This document shows positions 1-10,463 of a stretch of DNA of 55,087 nt, one piece after another (within the stretch, counting starts at the first letter, position 1; the number at the start of each line of letters is the position of its first letter). The notes under the pieces were generated by a model, which had not been told where the DNA came from, made no database searches, and saw only the letters and a program-made list of their open reading frames with translations. The stretch is from Chitinophaga pinensis (lineage in GTDB: Bacteria; Bacteroidota; Bacteroidia; Chitinophagales; Chitinophagaceae). Made by a program: the position numbers and the translations under genes. The stretch lies in contig CALQSB010000019.1 in assembly GCA_943333125.1 (NCBI GenBank), positions 1-55,087 of the forward strand. Reading direction: 5' to 3'.

Positions 1-93
1 AGGCTCATTTTTTATAATTATTGGGCAAAACTAAATTTGAAAACCGATATTACCATTTATTATTTATCATTTAGTTTTGCACCATTGTTCATA

Positions 94-1020
94 ATGAAAG
101 TTTATCACGATATAAATGATTTGCCCGATTTCACAAATGCGGTTATTACCATTGGTACATTCGATGGTGTACATAATGGCCATCGCCAAATCATCGAACA
201 GTTAAAACAAGAAGCGGTCAACATTAATGGCAGTTCAGTTGTGATTACTTTTTATCCTCATCCCCGGCAAATAGTTGGAAATCCTAGCAGTCAGATTTTT
301 ATTTTAAACACGCTCAATGAGAAAATAAAATTACTGTCAGAAGCAGGTGTACAAAATCTGATTATTGTTCCTTTTACACAAACATTTGCTGAGATGACGG
401 CGGCCTCTTATATCAGTGATTTCCTAGTGAAGTGCTTCCATCCACATACGATTATCATTGGATACGATCATAAGTTTGGGCATAATCGTATTGGGAATTT
501 TGAACTGCTTGAAAGAATGTCCTCCGTTTTTAATTTCAGGGTAAAAGAAATTCCGGAACAATTGCTACATGACATTACCATCAGCAGTACAAAAATCAGA
601 AACAAATTATCTGAAGGAGATATTGCCACTGCAAATGAATTACTGGGCTATACCTATTTTTTTTCAGGCTTTGTAGTTCATGGAAATCAACTGGGAAGAA
701 CCATTGGTTTTCCAACAGCAAATATAAATCTGGACGATGCACAAAAATTAATTCCAGGAAATGGAGTCTATGCCGTTGAAGTAATTATTGATCATTCTAA
801 AAAACTTTTAAAGGGAATGATGAACATTGGAGTAAGGCCCACTTTCAATCAAACTCAACGCGTTATTGAAGTGAATATTTTTGATTTTGATGAATTGATT
901 TATGGAAAAGAAATAACCGTAATGGTGAAAATAAAAATGAGAGATGAAATAAAATTTGAAGGAATTGACGCTTTAAAAGAACAATTAAATAAGGATAAGT
1001 TTATGGCTATGACATTATAA
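94..1020 (+). CDS. ribF: Bifunctional riboflavin kinase / FAD synthetase
   Basis: Phosphorylates riboflavin to FMN and adenylates FMN to FAD in the cytoplasm. The N-terminal nucleotidyltransferase domain carries the GTFDGVHNGH nucleotide-binding motif at residues 21-30, and the C-terminal riboflavin kinase domain carries GRTIGFPTAN at 201-210. The frame is open from a TTG at 37, but the ATG at 94 gives a 308-residue protein that starts at the position usual for the family, so I chose it. It converges on holA with a 38-bp gap. Both catalytic domains look intact. Confidence 0.95.
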   Translation: MKVYHDINDLPDFTNAVITIGTFDGVHNGHRQIIEQLKQEAVNINGSSVVITFYPHPRQIVGNPSSQIFILNTLNEKIKLLSEAGVQNLIIVPFTQTFAEMTAASYISDFLVKCFHPHTIIIGYDHKFGHNRIGNFELLERMSSVFNFRVKEIPEQLLHDITISSTKIRNKLSEGDIATANELLGYTYFFSGFVVHGNQLGRTIGFPTANINLDDAQKLIPGNGVYAVEVIIDHSKKLLKGMMNIGVRPTFNQTQRVIEVNIFDFDELIYGKEITVMVKIKMRDEIKFEGIDALKEQLNKDKFMAMTL

Positions 1021-1058
1021 TCATTGTGTGAATTTCTTTTTCTAAAAAAGTGTACCCG

Positions 1059-2060
1059 TTATCCTATGATCATTTTTGCTACCATTTCTTTCATCAATGA
1101 AGCATCATCAGTACCTGAATTTCCTACCCCTACTCCTTTTAAATTGTAGTGATTCAATAATAAAATCAGGCGTTCTACACCGCTGAATCCATAATTTTCA
1201 ATCATCACATTAGCTTGTTTAACTGCAATAGGATTATTATAAAAAAGTGGCTTCATGCTCCATTCGTTTCTGACACTCATTCCAAAAGCTGCATATACTT
1301 TGCTGAAGAAAGCATATAAAGCCGGCAAGGCCAGTTGAATGGGAACTGCTTTGGGATTGTGTTCGAAATAATTTATTATTTTAATGGCAGCAGGAAGATT
1401 TTTGTTTACAATCGCCGCCTGAAGTTCAAAAATATTATACTCTTTGCTGATGCCAATATATTTTTCGATATCATCTTCATCAATTGATTTTTTACTATTG
1501 AGATTAATCGATAATTTTTCTATTTCTGATGCGATTCGGCTAAGATCATTACCCACATGCTCCTGTAAAAGGCTTAAAGATTTGGGTGAAATCGTCAAGC
1601 CTTTGGAATGTACAAAGTTGGATATCCATTCATGAATTTTGTAATCCTGAATTTTTGAAGAAGAAAATATTTCTCCATTTTTGGCAATAGCCTTATAAAT
1701 CTTAGTTCTCTTATCAACGGTTTTTCCTTTGTAGCCGATTACAAATATTGTAGAAGACAAAGGAGATTCAATATAAGGTTCAAGTTTTTCAAATGAATTC
1801 ATGTGCTGAGCTTCCTTGAGTAAAACAACCTGCTTATCGGCAAACATTGGGTAGCGCTTACAGGTATTTATCACATTTGTCCATTCAGCGTCTTTTCCAT
1901 AAAAAACAGTCTTATTAAATGAAGCCTCTGATTCGGTCAGAATCTGATTTTCGGCAAAATGCATGATCTGATCAATAAAATAAGCCTCTTCACCTTCGAG
2001 AAGGTAAATAGACTTAAACTCCTTTTTTTTCCAGGCATTTATGATTTTATCCACACTCAT
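1059..2060 (-). CDS. holA: DNA polymerase III subunit delta
   Basis: Clamp-loader subunit that opens the sliding clamp. The 333-residue length is usual for HolA. The start (MSVDKIINAWKKKEFKSIYL, then LEGEEAYFID) is the typical N-terminus of Bacteroidota delta subunits, and the middle section has the family pattern of an EKL-rich helix followed by VGNDLSRIASEIEKL. Cytoplasmic. It is divergent from the coiled-coil gene at 2231, and a 13-bp perfect inverted repeat lies just upstream of its start codon. Confidence 0.9.
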   Translation of the reverse strand: MSVDKIINAWKKKEFKSIYLLEGEEAYFIDQIMHFAENQILTESEASFNKTVFYGKDAEWTNVINTCKRYPMFADKQVVLLKEAQHMNSFEKLEPYIESPLSSTIFVIGYKGKTVDKRTKIYKAIAKNGEIFSSSKIQDYKIHEWISNFVHSKGLTISPKSLSLLQEHVGNDLSRIASEIEKLSINLNSKKSIDEDDIEKYIGISKEYNIFELQAAIVNKNLPAAIKIINYFEHNPKAVPIQLALPALYAFFSKVYAAFGMSVRNEWSMKPLFYNNPIAVKQANVMIENYGFSGVERLILLLNHYNLKGVGVGNSGTDDASLMKEMVAKMIIG

Positions 2061-2072
2061 TTGATAACTATT

Positions 2073-2105
2073 CGACTAAATATCAATAAAACTGATATTT
2101 AGTCG
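2073..2105. promoter_or_regulatory. 13-bp perfect inverted repeat between divergent genes
   Basis: Arms CGACTAAATATCA (2073-2085) and TGATATTTAGTCG (2093-2105) are perfect complements separated by 7 nt. The repeat lies 13 bp upstream of the holA start and about 125 bp upstream of the divergent coiled-coil gene. No T-tract follows it, so it is not a standard terminator. It could be an operator or a leader hairpin for holA. Confidence 0.45.
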
Positions 2106-2230
2106 CAATTTACTAATCAAAAATCATTTTATGGCACAATTTTCGCTATATAATTAATATCCTAAATGTTATATCCCATCGAAAGACTTTCACATTAAAA
2201 GTTAAAAAACAAAAGAACCATTCTTACTAC

Positions 2231-3229
2231 ATGAACACAACTACCACTACTGAAGATGCTAAGCTAACTCTTGATTCAGAAAACACAAAAATCAAGAAAA
2301 ACAAGACCAAAGACATTCTTGCTGCCATTTTAATTATTTCCCTGCTGTGTACCTGGGGATATATTATCTGGGACAAGAATAACACCCGTGAGCTTGTTGC
2401 CCAAAAAGACAATCAACTGGCTACAGCTTCTGCCGAACATGATCAACTGCAAAAAGCACTTGACGACGCTACCATGAGGTACGATGTTATTAAAACGTCT
2501 AACACCAAAAAAGACAGTGCAATTTCGCTTAGAGACAAAGAGATTGAAGACAAAAAAACTCGTATCCATTCCCTCTTATCAAAAGTAAATGCCAGCAAAT
2601 CAGAATTAAAAGAAGCAAAAAATCTCATTGAATCTCTAAATAGCGATATTGAAGGATATAAAACTCAGATTGTTTTATTGGAAAATCAAAAAACAGAGTT
2701 GACAAAAGCAAACGAAATTGTTACCAAGGAAAGGGACATTATAAAAAAGGACTTCGATTCTTCTGTTGAGTTATTAAAAAATAAAGAGAATACCATAGAC
2801 ATAGGATCTACTTTACACGCCTCTAATTTTAATATTATAGGATTAAGCGATAAAGGGAATGGCAAAACCAAGGAAACCACGAATGCTAAAAAAGTTGATA
2901 AATTAAAAATCTCTTTTGATTTAGATGAGAATATGATCACTACCTCAGGTGCCAAAATATTATATATTGTAATTACAGACCCATCAGGAAAAGTAATTAC
3001 ATCAGACCAATTAGGTTCAGCAAAATTCAGTAGCAGAGATGGCAATGCGATTGATTTTACACAAAAAATGGAAGTTAATTACACTCAAAACAAGCGCCAG
3101 ACAGTAAGTTTTGATTGGAAATCTATGGAGGTTTTTAAAATAGGAAATTACAAAATAGAGGTTTATAATAATGGTTTCAAAGTTGGAGAAGGAACCAGAC
3201 CACTTAAAAAAGGTGGAATTTTCGGGTAA
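2231..3229 (+). CDS. Membrane-anchored coiled-coil protein, function unknown
   Basis: A 332-residue protein with a charged, lysine-rich cytoplasmic N-terminus (about 1-27), one membrane segment around 28-46 (ILAAILIISLLCTWGYIIW), a long coiled coil of about 50-185 rich in Lys, Glu, Asp and Leu, and a C-terminal globular beta domain of about 200-330 with a G-x-G-R-P-L-K-K-G-G ending. The topology is that of a periplasmic coiled coil held in the inner membrane. Proteins of this shape are common in Bacteroidota, but I cannot assign a function. It converges on the large outer-membrane gene with a 10-bp gap. Confidence 0.75.
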   Translation: MNTTTTTEDAKLTLDSENTKIKKNKTKDILAAILIISLLCTWGYIIWDKNNTRELVAQKDNQLATASAEHDQLQKALDDATMRYDVIKTSNTKKDSAISLRDKEIEDKKTRIHSLLSKVNASKSELKEAKNLIESLNSDIEGYKTQIVLLENQKTELTKANEIVTKERDIIKKDFDSSVELLKNKENTIDIGSTLHASNFNIIGLSDKGNGKTKETTNAKKVDKLKISFDLDENMITTSGAKILYIVITDPSGKVITSDQLGSAKFSSRDGNAIDFTQKMEVNYTQNKRQTVSFDWKSMEVFKIGNYKIEVYNNGFKVGEGTRPLKKGGIFG

Positions 3230-3239
3230 TCCATTTTAT

Positions 3240-6200
3240 TTAAAATATAGCCCTAACCGAAGCCCTTCCAATATTTACAACTTGAGCAGTGCCAGATTTT
3301 CGGCCTTCGTATTGTAAATTGATTTCTATATTCCCTGCAACTCTTTTGGTGAAATCAATATTCCATAAATAGTTTTTCCCTGGAAGCAATCCCTCCAAAA
3401 GCATATATCCTACACTAGTGTTAGCGGCACCTTCATAAGCCTTTAAAGCAAGTTGATTATAAGTAAACTTTACATTCAGGCTACTGTTTGAAATTGTATT
3501 GTATTTCATTTCTGCAATGATAGAATGAGCATCAGACCGCTCCATTGAATCAATTTGATTTGCCTTTTGAGAATACACATAACTTAAAGCAATTCTGAAA
3601 ATAGATTTATGCAGGTAAGTAATATTAGGCTCTATAGCATGCTGAAATATTTTGTAATTTTTATTTTCAAATTTATATCCTGTAGTGGCGAGTTCATTTT
3701 TTATATTTCTATAAACCATATTCGCAACCAAACTTCTGTTTAAATTAAACCTCATTCTTGCAGTATTATTCTTTAATAAACGGCTCTCCACTCCATAGGT
3801 AAGCAAGGATTTATTAGTTGATTTACTTTGTGTAATATCGAAACCCCATTTCGAACCGGTTCTATTGTAATAAAATGAATTAGCTAAGAAAGAATTAAAC
3901 ACAATCATGTTGGTATCTGACAATTGTTTTGAAAAAGGATCAAATAAAAATTGTCCATCAGCGATATTTTTTTTATTTATTTGCAAGGTTGAGTTGGCTG
4001 TAGAACGGGTAATTATTTTTTTTATCAACCCGGATTCTTTTTTAATAATTTGTCGGGGGCTAATATCCAGATTGTAATTAAATTGAAGTGAGTTGGTTTT
4101 TACAAATTGATTGGTTGGAGTATATATTCTGATGTATTTTTTTTGATCCTGAAATACCGCCAATTCAAACTCATTAAGTTCTTCAATTCCATTACCATTA
4201 TAATCAATCCAGGTATAATTTCCCTGACCAACAGGAACAGCAAGATAAGAATATTCTCTTTTTTGCTCCTGTCCCCCACCTGCTTCATAAAACAAACCGC
4301 CAGTAATGAAATCTTTAAATTCTCTGAAAGTATATTCAGCTCGGCCTAAAATGGTTTTATCTGATTTTTGATTAGTTAATAAATTGTTTTCAACATTTAA
4401 TGCTCTGTACGTTGAAGTGAATCGAAGCTGCCTGTATTCATTTTTCATTAATTCTGCAGATACTGCATAATTGTCACTTCTGTCTGTTTTTAATAACTCT
4501 TTTTTAGAAGGAAGAAAATCAATTCTGGAAAAATAGTCAACACTCCATTTATTTAATTTCGACTGATCAGATTTTATATAAATTTCATACCGGTTAAAAG
4601 CAAAACTATTTAGGCTAAGGGTATCTGTTATATTATCGTGAATGGTGTTGTATTCCCCAGAAAAGCTTGTGCCTAATTGTATGTTTTTTATTTTTTTGAA
4701 ATCTTTTTTTATATCTGCATTTGGGCGAAAAAAACTACCTCTCTGAGTATTGTTATTAAATTCTACCAGACTAATTATTGCTGATGTTTTCCATTGCTTA
4801 ACCACTAAATTTTGTTTCAATATCTGCTTTGTTCCCTGATAACGATCAGATCTTTTATAATTCATTAACTCATATCTGAGTTGATTAGACGACTTTCCGG
4901 TTAATCCCACCATAACATTGGAAATTTGTTCATCGGCCGGCTTCGTGTCATAAGGAAGGCTCCAGTCTCTGAGAAATTCCACATCTCTTAATCTTTCGAT
5001 AGGCTTGAATTGTTGTTTTACTACTTCAAGTCCGGCAGTAGTTTCAAGCATATGTTTGGCCTTAAGGAATTGGAAATAATTTGTTTTGTCAGAAAAAGAA
5101 AATTTACCGGCAAATCCCTGATTATTTTCTTTATCTAAAGTTGAAAAAAGATTGACATCATAATTGCTCATCGCCACTTCTGCTTTTATTAGCGCATTTT
5201 TAGAAAAAGCATAATTTATTTTAAACGAAAAAAGTTGTTGTTGTTTTGGGGTAACCAAATAAATAAGAGGTTCATAATCTCCTTGCTTAACATTTCCTGA
5301 TAAAGGAGAAATCCATTCGAATACTTTCCCATTATTAGCATTCAGTAATTGGCGGTAATTGCCTTTCCCTTGCCCCAGATAAGTATAGGATACGGTATAA
5401 AGCGGTTCATTGGGATTATTGGAAAAAACAAAAATCGAATCATGGACATTTGTATTGTAAACCGTGTCTATTTTTTTATATAAAATTTTACCAATCGAAA
5501 AACTGTCTCTTGATGCATTGGGTATATAGGCATTCTGAATGCTATCTCCAATAGAAGCTAAAAATATTTTTTGATTGTTACTAAGCGGCTGGTCGATTAC
5601 AGAATTCTTCGAGTCTATATTTGAATACGCTGAAATATTTATTTCTAATTTTTTATTTACGGTCAATTTATTCGTTAAAAACAGCTGAGTATTCAGATAA
5701 TTGCGATCGGCATATTCAAAATCAATTTGAATTCTTTTTTCTTTGGTAATTAATTGTCTCGGAGTAAAAGTTAATTCTGCAGTATTATAATTGATTGTAT
5801 AATCCTGATCCTCTCCTCGTTGCAATAAAACCCCATCAATAAAAACATTTTCTGTTCCGGCAAGTACCACAAAATAGAGTTCATTATTGGCTCCTTGAAG
5901 TCGGTAAGGCCCTTGATTTCCTTCAATAGGATTAATTACATTGGTGTTGAATTTTCCTTTTGCGAGGGCTCCGCTAAATAAGAAATAATCAGACCGGTCG
6001 GCACGGAATTTATTTTCGGAGCTAAAGGAAACTCCTTGTATGCGTTTATTGAATTTAAGAAAATAATTTTCTGTTTGATTGAGATCAATATCGCCAAAGC
6101 TTACCTGCCATCCTTTTTTTTTGATCTGAAGAAAAACCCTATCGAAATCCCGCAGGTCTTTTGTATTACCGTCTGGTTGAATAGGCAAACTGTTATCCGT

Positions 6201-6737
6201 TATAGCGGCAGTTAATTCCAGGCTATCCCCTATAAATCCGCTGAGCTGAAGATTTAATGATGAATTCACCACTGCATCCTGATTATTTCCGAATGAAATA
6301 GCCCGACCAATACTTCCTCCAGATTGCAAGCCTTTGAGGTCATTAAAAGGATTAAACTGATCTGAATTTTTATTTCTAATTTTCATTGGCTTGTCGGCAA
6401 GGAAATTATTTCTGATACTATCATAATGCAAATGATAGTATTGAGCATTAATTTTAAAGGGAAACACTCTGTAAGAAATTTTAACACTGTCACTCTGGGG
6501 ATTTTTTTTCCAAGTAATGCTGGCATTTATTTCATCCAATTGATAAAAATCTGCAGATACATTTTCTACAGAGAAGGTATTGGGCACAATACTACAACCA
6601 TCAAATACCTGAACATTTTTTTTAGCAGAAATGTATTTACTTCTGATGTTGGAAAATGGCTTTGGTTGAATTTGTGCAAAAAGACTATCCCCCGACAAAA
6701 AGGAAAGTATGAACAGATATATTATTAATGACCTCAA
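3240..6737 (-). CDS. Large predicted outer-membrane beta-barrel protein, function unknown
   Basis: An 1165-residue protein with a Sec signal peptide (MRSLIIYLFILSFLSGDSLFA, cleavage about residue 21). The first third includes a conserved block (GDSLELTAAITDNSLPIQPD, then a DFDRVFLQ segment) and a domain with FIDGVLLQRGEDQDYTINY. This resembles surface domains in which a 'named product with defined extent' motif precedes a barrel, as in SprA-like gliding and secretion proteins. The remaining 700 residues alternate polar and hydrophobic positions, and the chain ends in phenylalanine (RASVRAIF), the outer-membrane barrel signature. It is about half the length of SprA, so it is not SprA itself. 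I assign outer-membrane location but no function. Confidence 0.75.
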   Translation of the reverse strand: MRSLIIYLFILSFLSGDSLFAQIQPKPFSNIRSKYISAKKNVQVFDGCSIVPNTFSVENVSADFYQLDEINASITWKKNPQSDSVKISYRVFPFKINAQYYHLHYDSIRNNFLADKPMKIRNKNSDQFNPFNDLKGLQSGGSIGRAISFGNNQDAVVNSSLNLQLSGFIGDSLELTAAITDNSLPIQPDGNTKDLRDFDRVFLQIKKKGWQVSFGDIDLNQTENYFLKFNKRIQGVSFSSENKFRADRSDYFLFSGALAKGKFNTNVINPIEGNQGPYRLQGANNELYFVVLAGTENVFIDGVLLQRGEDQDYTINYNTAELTFTPRQLITKEKRIQIDFEYADRNYLNTQLFLTNKLTVNKKLEINISAYSNIDSKNSVIDQPLSNNQKIFLASIGDSIQNAYIPNASRDSFSIGKILYKKIDTVYNTNVHDSIFVFSNNPNEPLYTVSYTYLGQGKGNYRQLLNANNGKVFEWISPLSGNVKQGDYEPLIYLVTPKQQQLFSFKINYAFSKNALIKAEVAMSNYDVNLFSTLDKENNQGFAGKFSFSDKTNYFQFLKAKHMLETTAGLEVVKQQFKPIERLRDVEFLRDWSLPYDTKPADEQISNVMVGLTGKSSNQLRYELMNYKRSDRYQGTKQILKQNLVVKQWKTSAIISLVEFNNNTQRGSFFRPNADIKKDFKKIKNIQLGTSFSGEYNTIHDNITDTLSLNSFAFNRYEIYIKSDQSKLNKWSVDYFSRIDFLPSKKELLKTDRSDNYAVSAELMKNEYRQLRFTSTYRALNVENNLLTNQKSDKTILGRAEYTFREFKDFITGGLFYEAGGGQEQKREYSYLAVPVGQGNYTWIDYNGNGIEELNEFELAVFQDQKKYIRIYTPTNQFVKTNSLQFNYNLDISPRQIIKKESGLIKKIITRSTANSTLQINKKNIADGQFLFDPFSKQLSDTNMIVFNSFLANSFYYNRTGSKWGFDITQSKSTNKSLLTYGVESRLLKNNTARMRFNLNRSLVANMVYRNIKNELATTGYKFENKNYKIFQHAIEPNITYLHKSIFRIALSYVYSQKANQIDSMERSDAHSIIAEMKYNTISNSSLNVKFTYNQLALKAYEGAANTSVGYMLLEGLLPGKNYLWNIDFTKRVAGNIEINLQYEGRKSGTAQVVNIGRASVRAIF

Positions 6738-6802
6738 ATCTTTACAAATATCGTGATCATAAATTTAGCAATTATTACAGAAGTTATTTTTTTAAAAAGG
6801 AT

Positions 6803-6831
6803 AAAAAAAAACCTTCCCGATAGAGAAGGTT
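6803..6831 (-). terminator. Intrinsic terminator of sdhB
   Basis: Stem AACCTTC (6810-6816) with GAAGGTT (6825-6831) and an 8-nt loop. On the minus strand it is followed by a run of eight or more T. It lies about 25 bp downstream of the sdhB stop and ends the sdhCAB transcript. Confidence 0.85.
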
Positions 6832-6854
6832 CAGTTAGTTATTAAAAGATGCTA

Positions 6855-7622
6855 TTAATTTTCTTCGTTAGAAAGCCCGGCGATTAAAAATTCGCTATTC
6901 AATCTTGCGATATTCGCTATCGAGATTCCCTTTGGACATTCTGCTTCGCAAGCATAAGTATTGGTACAATTACCGAATCCTTCCTTATCCATCTGTGCCA
7001 CCATATTTAGCACCCTAGACTCTCTTTCTGGTTCGCCTTGAGGCAATAAGGAAAGCTGGGAAACTTTGGCGCCAACAAATAACATTGCGCTGCCGTTTTT
7101 ACAAGTAGCTACACAAGCGCCACATCCAATACAAGCTGCAGCCATGAAAGCATTATCTGCATCTTTTTTATCAATAGGCATAGCATTTGCATCAACTGCA
7201 TTACCAGTATTTACACTAATATATCCACCAGCCTGAATGATTCTGTCAAATGAGGAACGATCAACAACTAAGTCTTTTAATACAGGAAAGGCTGAACTGC
7301 GCCAAGGTTCTACAACAATGGTATCACCGTCTTTAAATGCACGCATATGAAGTTGGCAGGTGGTGTTATTTTGCCAAGGACCATGAGCCTGACCATTAAT
7401 ATACATGCTGCACATTCCGCAAATACCTTCTCTGCAATCATGATCAAATGCAATTGGCTCTTTTCCTTCAATAATCAATTGTTCATTAAGTACGTCAAAC
7501 ATTTCCAGAAAACTCATTTCTGAGGAAATATCTTTAACCTTATACGTTTCTAAATTCCCCTTCATTTTAGCGTTTTTTTGGCGCCAAACTTTAAGTGTCA
7601 GATTCATGTGATAATGCTCCAT
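6855..7622 (-). CDS. sdhB: Succinate dehydrogenase/fumarate reductase iron-sulfur subunit
   Basis: Carries electrons between the flavoprotein and the membrane quinone site. In the N-terminal ferredoxin domain the [2Fe-2S] cysteines are C63, C68, C71 and C89. In the C-terminal domain, C164-x2-C167-x2-C170-x3-C174 and C219, C225, C229 serve the [4Fe-4S] and [3Fe-4S] clusters. The length of 255 fits the single-cytochrome (B-type) family. A second in-frame ATG six codons in (7607) is an equally good start. Last gene of sdhC-sdhA-sdhB, 57 bp after sdhA, with a terminator just after it. Confidence 0.95.
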   Translation of the reverse strand: MEHYHMNLTLKVWRQKNAKMKGNLETYKVKDISSEMSFLEMFDVLNEQLIIEGKEPIAFDHDCREGICGMCSMYINGQAHGPWQNNTTCQLHMRAFKDGDTIVVEPWRSSAFPVLKDLVVDRSSFDRIIQAGGYISVNTGNAVDANAMPIDKKDADNAFMAAACIGCGACVATCKNGSAMLFVGAKVSQLSLLPQGEPERESRVLNMVAQMDKEGFGNCTNTYACEAECPKGISIANIARLNSEFLIAGLSNEEN

Positions 7623-7679
7623 ATTTCACTATTTATTTTTTTAAGCAATAGAATGAATTACTCCATATTTTTTAATTGA

Positions 7680-9656
7680 TTACTTATAACTTCTTTGAGA
7701 AGGTTTTACAATTTCAAACGAAAGTGCTTCTTTATGTAATTCCCAATTACTGTCTCCTTTATTTTCCCAAGCGGCAACATAGCTGTAGTTATCGTCATCT
7801 CTTTTCGCTTCGCCTTCTTCTGTTTGACTTTCTTCTCTGAAATGACCACCACAACTTTCATTTCTGTTTAAAGCATCTTTACACATCAATTCTCCCAATT
7901 CAATAAAATCAGCTACTCTACCTGCTTTATCCAGCTCAGTATTAAATTCATCGATAGCACCTGGTATTTTCACATCGCTCCAGAACTCTTTTTTCAATTG
8001 CTGAATTTGGTCAATGGCTTCTTTTAATCCACTTTCACTTCTGGCCATTCCGCATTTGTCCCACATGATTTTTCCGAGTCTTTTATGAAAACTTTCAACG
8101 GTTTGTTTGCCATTTATATTCAACAAAAGGTTCAATCTGTTGTTAACTTCTTTTTCAGCTTCTAAAAAAGCAGGATGATCTGTAGAAATTGAATTAGTAC
8201 GAATTTCATCAGCAAGATAATTACCTAAAGTGTACGGAATAACAAAATAGCCATCTGCGAGTCCTTGCATCAAAGCTGAGGCGCCAAGTCTGTTAGCTCC
8301 ATGATCACTGAAGTTGGCTTCCCCAAGTGCATATAACCCGGATACGGTAGTTTGTAATTCATAATCCACCCATAATCCTCCCATAGTATAGTGTACTGCA
8401 GGATAAATACGCATAGGAATTTCGTAAGGATTTTCTCCGGTAATCTTTGCATACATTTCGAAGAGATTACCATATTTTTCTTCTACTACTTTTTTACCCA
8501 GATCAAAAATAGTTTTGTCATCTGCATTATTCAAGCCATGTTTACCCGCTTCTATCTTCCCGTAACGCATAATGGCATCTTTATAATCAAGATAAACCGC
8601 CATTTTGGTAGTTCCTACTCCATAGCCCTCATCGCATCTTTCTTTAGCTGCTCTGGAAGCCACATCTCTAGGAACAAGATTACCAAAAGCAGGATATCTT
8701 CTTTCCAGATAATAATCTCTTTCATTTTCAGGGATATCTTTTGGATTTCGGTTATCTCCTTTTTGTTTAGGCACCCAGATTCTACCATCATTTCTCAAAC
8801 TTTCACTCATGAGCGTTAGTTTGCTTTGATGATCACCACTTACAGGAATACAGGTAGGATGAATTTGTGTAAAGCAAGGATTTCCAAAAAAAGCTCCTTT
8901 TTTATGAGCCTTCCAAGCAGCAGTAACATTACTACCCATGGCATTGGTGCTTAGATAGAATACATTTCCATATCCACCGGTACATAACAATACAGCGTGG
9001 CCGAAATGTCTTTCTGTTTTTCCTGAAATTAAATCACGGGCAATAATTCCTCTTGCCTTATCCTCAATTTTTACAATATCGAGCATTTCATGACGAGCAT
9101 ACATTTTTACATTTCCTAATGCTACTTGTCTTTCTAAGGCACTGTAGGCTCCTAATAATAATTGCTGTCCAGTTTGGCCTGCAGCATAAAAAGTTCTTTG
9201 AACCTGAGTTCCTCCGAAAGAACGATTGCTTAATAAACCGCCATATTCTCTGGCAAATGGAACTCCTTGCGCTACACATTGATCTATGATAGAAGTACTC
9301 ACTTCGGCTAAGCGGTGAACGTTAGCTTCTCTTGCTCTGTAATCTCCACCTTTCACTGTATCATAAAACAAACGAAAAACAGAATCTCCATCATTCTGAT
9401 AATTTTTGGCAGCATTAATACCACCCTGAGCGGCAATACTGTGTGCTCTTCTTGGACTATCCTGAAAACAAAACGCTTTTACTTTATACCCCATCTCTCC
9501 TAATGAAGCTGCAGCAGAAGCGCCTGCAAGCCCAGTTCCTACAACAATTACTTCTATTTTTCTTTTATTGGCTGGATTGACCAATTTTACATGTCCTTTG
9601 TAATCATTCCACTTTTTATCCATTTCACCTTGTGGAATTTTTGCATCTAAAGCCAT
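7680..9656 (-). CDS. sdhA: Succinate dehydrogenase/fumarate reductase flavoprotein subunit
   Basis: Oxidises succinate to fumarate in the TCA cycle. The dinucleotide-binding loop is GTGLAG at 40-45, and the histidine that carries covalent FAD is H72 in [11 protein letters not shown]. The substrate-site region [14 protein letters not shown] and the capping domain are present. The 658-residue length is typical of the Bacteroidota form. It sits between sdhC and sdhB in one minus-strand operon. The sequence alone does not tell the in vivo direction; with aerobic companions such as ccmEF, succinate oxidation is the simpler reading. Confidence 0.96.
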   Translation of the reverse strand: MALDAKIPQGEMDKKWNDYKGHVKLVNPANKRKIEVIVVGTGLAGASAAASLGEMGYKVKAFCFQDSPRRAHSIAAQGGINAAKNYQNDGDSVFRLFYDTVKGGDYRAREANVHRLAEVSTSIIDQCVAQGVPFAREYGGLLSNRSFGGTQVQRTFYAAGQTGQQLLLGAYSALERQVALGNVKMYARHEMLDIVKIEDKARGIIARDLISGKTERHFGHAVLLCTGGYGNVFYLSTNAMGSNVTAAWKAHKKGAFFGNPCFTQIHPTCIPVSGDHQSKLTLMSESLRNDGRIWVPKQKGDNRNPKDIPENERDYYLERRYPAFGNLVPRDVASRAAKERCDEGYGVGTTKMAVYLDYKDAIMRYGKIEAGKHGLNNADDKTIFDLGKKVVEEKYGNLFEMYAKITGENPYEIPMRIYPAVHYTMGGLWVDYELQTTVSGLYALGEANFSDHGANRLGASALMQGLADGYFVIPYTLGNYLADEIRTNSISTDHPAFLEAEKEVNNRLNLLLNINGKQTVESFHKRLGKIMWDKCGMARSESGLKEAIDQIQQLKKEFWSDVKIPGAIDEFNTELDKAGRVADFIELGELMCKDALNRNESCGGHFREESQTEEGEAKRDDDNYSYVAAWENKGDSNWELHKEALSFEIVKPSQRSYK

Positions 9657-9696
9657 ATGAAAAAAGTTGATTTGTAATTAATAAATTAAAAAAATA

Positions 9697-10365
9697 TTAT
9701 TGAATCCAGTTCAGATACATTGCAATTGGCATTAAAGCAAAAAGCAGGCATATAATAATTGCATATCCGGTGCCCAGCATTTTTATTAATGGCGTGTATT
9801 TTTTGTGATGAATTCCAAAAGTCTGAAATGCACTTTGAAAACCATGGTACAAGTGCCAAAACAAAGCAATAACTCCACATAAGTAAAGTACTATAATCCA
9901 TAAATTTTTAAACACATCATCCATTTCTTTAAACAAATTATGGGTGGTATCTCCCGAGTACAGCGCAATTTTTGTACCTACATAAAAATGCGATAAGTGT
10001 AAGATGATAAACAATAGCAATAGTGTTCCTAATATTCCCATAGAGCGGCTATACCAACTGCTGTTTTTTGAAGGCTGATTGTATTGATAGGCAACCGGCC
10101 TTGCTTTGTTGTTTTGTTTCCAAAGCAATAATCCCTGAACAGCATGTAAAATCAATCCTGCAAACAGCCCTATTTCCATAAATCTCATAATCCAGTTATG
10201 ACTCATAAAGCGAGCTACTTTATTAAACGTTATTCCGTGATCATTTAAAAAAATACAGGAATTAATCCCTGCATGTACGATTAAAAATAATATCAAAAAA
10301 AGCCCTGTAAAAGCCATTGAGAATTTCTTGCCGATTGATGAAGTAAAAAAATGCTTAAAGGTCAT
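9697..10365 (-). CDS. sdhC: Succinate dehydrogenase cytochrome b subunit
   Basis: Membrane anchor and heme-b/quinone subunit. The 222 residues contain about five hydrophobic segments, beginning after SSIGKKFSMAFTGLFLILFL, with membrane histidines in HAGINS, LHAVQG, LHLSHFY and FWHLYHGFQSAF available as heme ligands. A single five-helix cytochrome subunit with no SdhD is the B-type architecture. First gene of the operon. A TATTTTTG -7 box lies about 35 bp upstream. Confidence 0.93.
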   Translation of the reverse strand: MTFKHFFTSSIGKKFSMAFTGLFLILFLIVHAGINSCIFLNDHGITFNKVARFMSHNWIMRFMEIGLFAGLILHAVQGLLLWKQNNKARPVAYQYNQPSKNSSWYSRSMGILGTLLLLFIILHLSHFYVGTKIALYSGDTTHNLFKEMDDVFKNLWIIVLYLCGVIALFWHLYHGFQSAFQTFGIHHKKYTPLIKMLGTGYAIIICLLFALMPIAMYLNWIQ

Positions 10366-10397
10366 ATTTTATAAGTTGTGGGATATAAATGGTTTTG

Positions 10398-10405
10398 CAA
10401 AAATA
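10398..10405 (-). promoter_or_regulatory. -7 box of the sdhCAB promoter
   Basis: TATTTTTG on the minus strand matches the Bacteroidota TANNTTTG -7 element, 33 bp before the sdhC start codon. The -33 TTTG half is not clear at the normal spacing. Confidence 0.45.
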
Positions 10406-10463
10406 AGGCATGAAAAAGCAAATTATTGAATTAATAAAAATTTTATTCTTTTAACCCAAACAT

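Noticed and set aside
37..93. TTG-started N-terminal extension of RibF
   Set aside because: The 19 extra residues lie before the usual family start; ATG at 94 is preferred.
8391..8819. 142-residue plus-strand frame inside sdhA
   Set aside because: Antisense shadow of a conserved enzyme gene, without family features.
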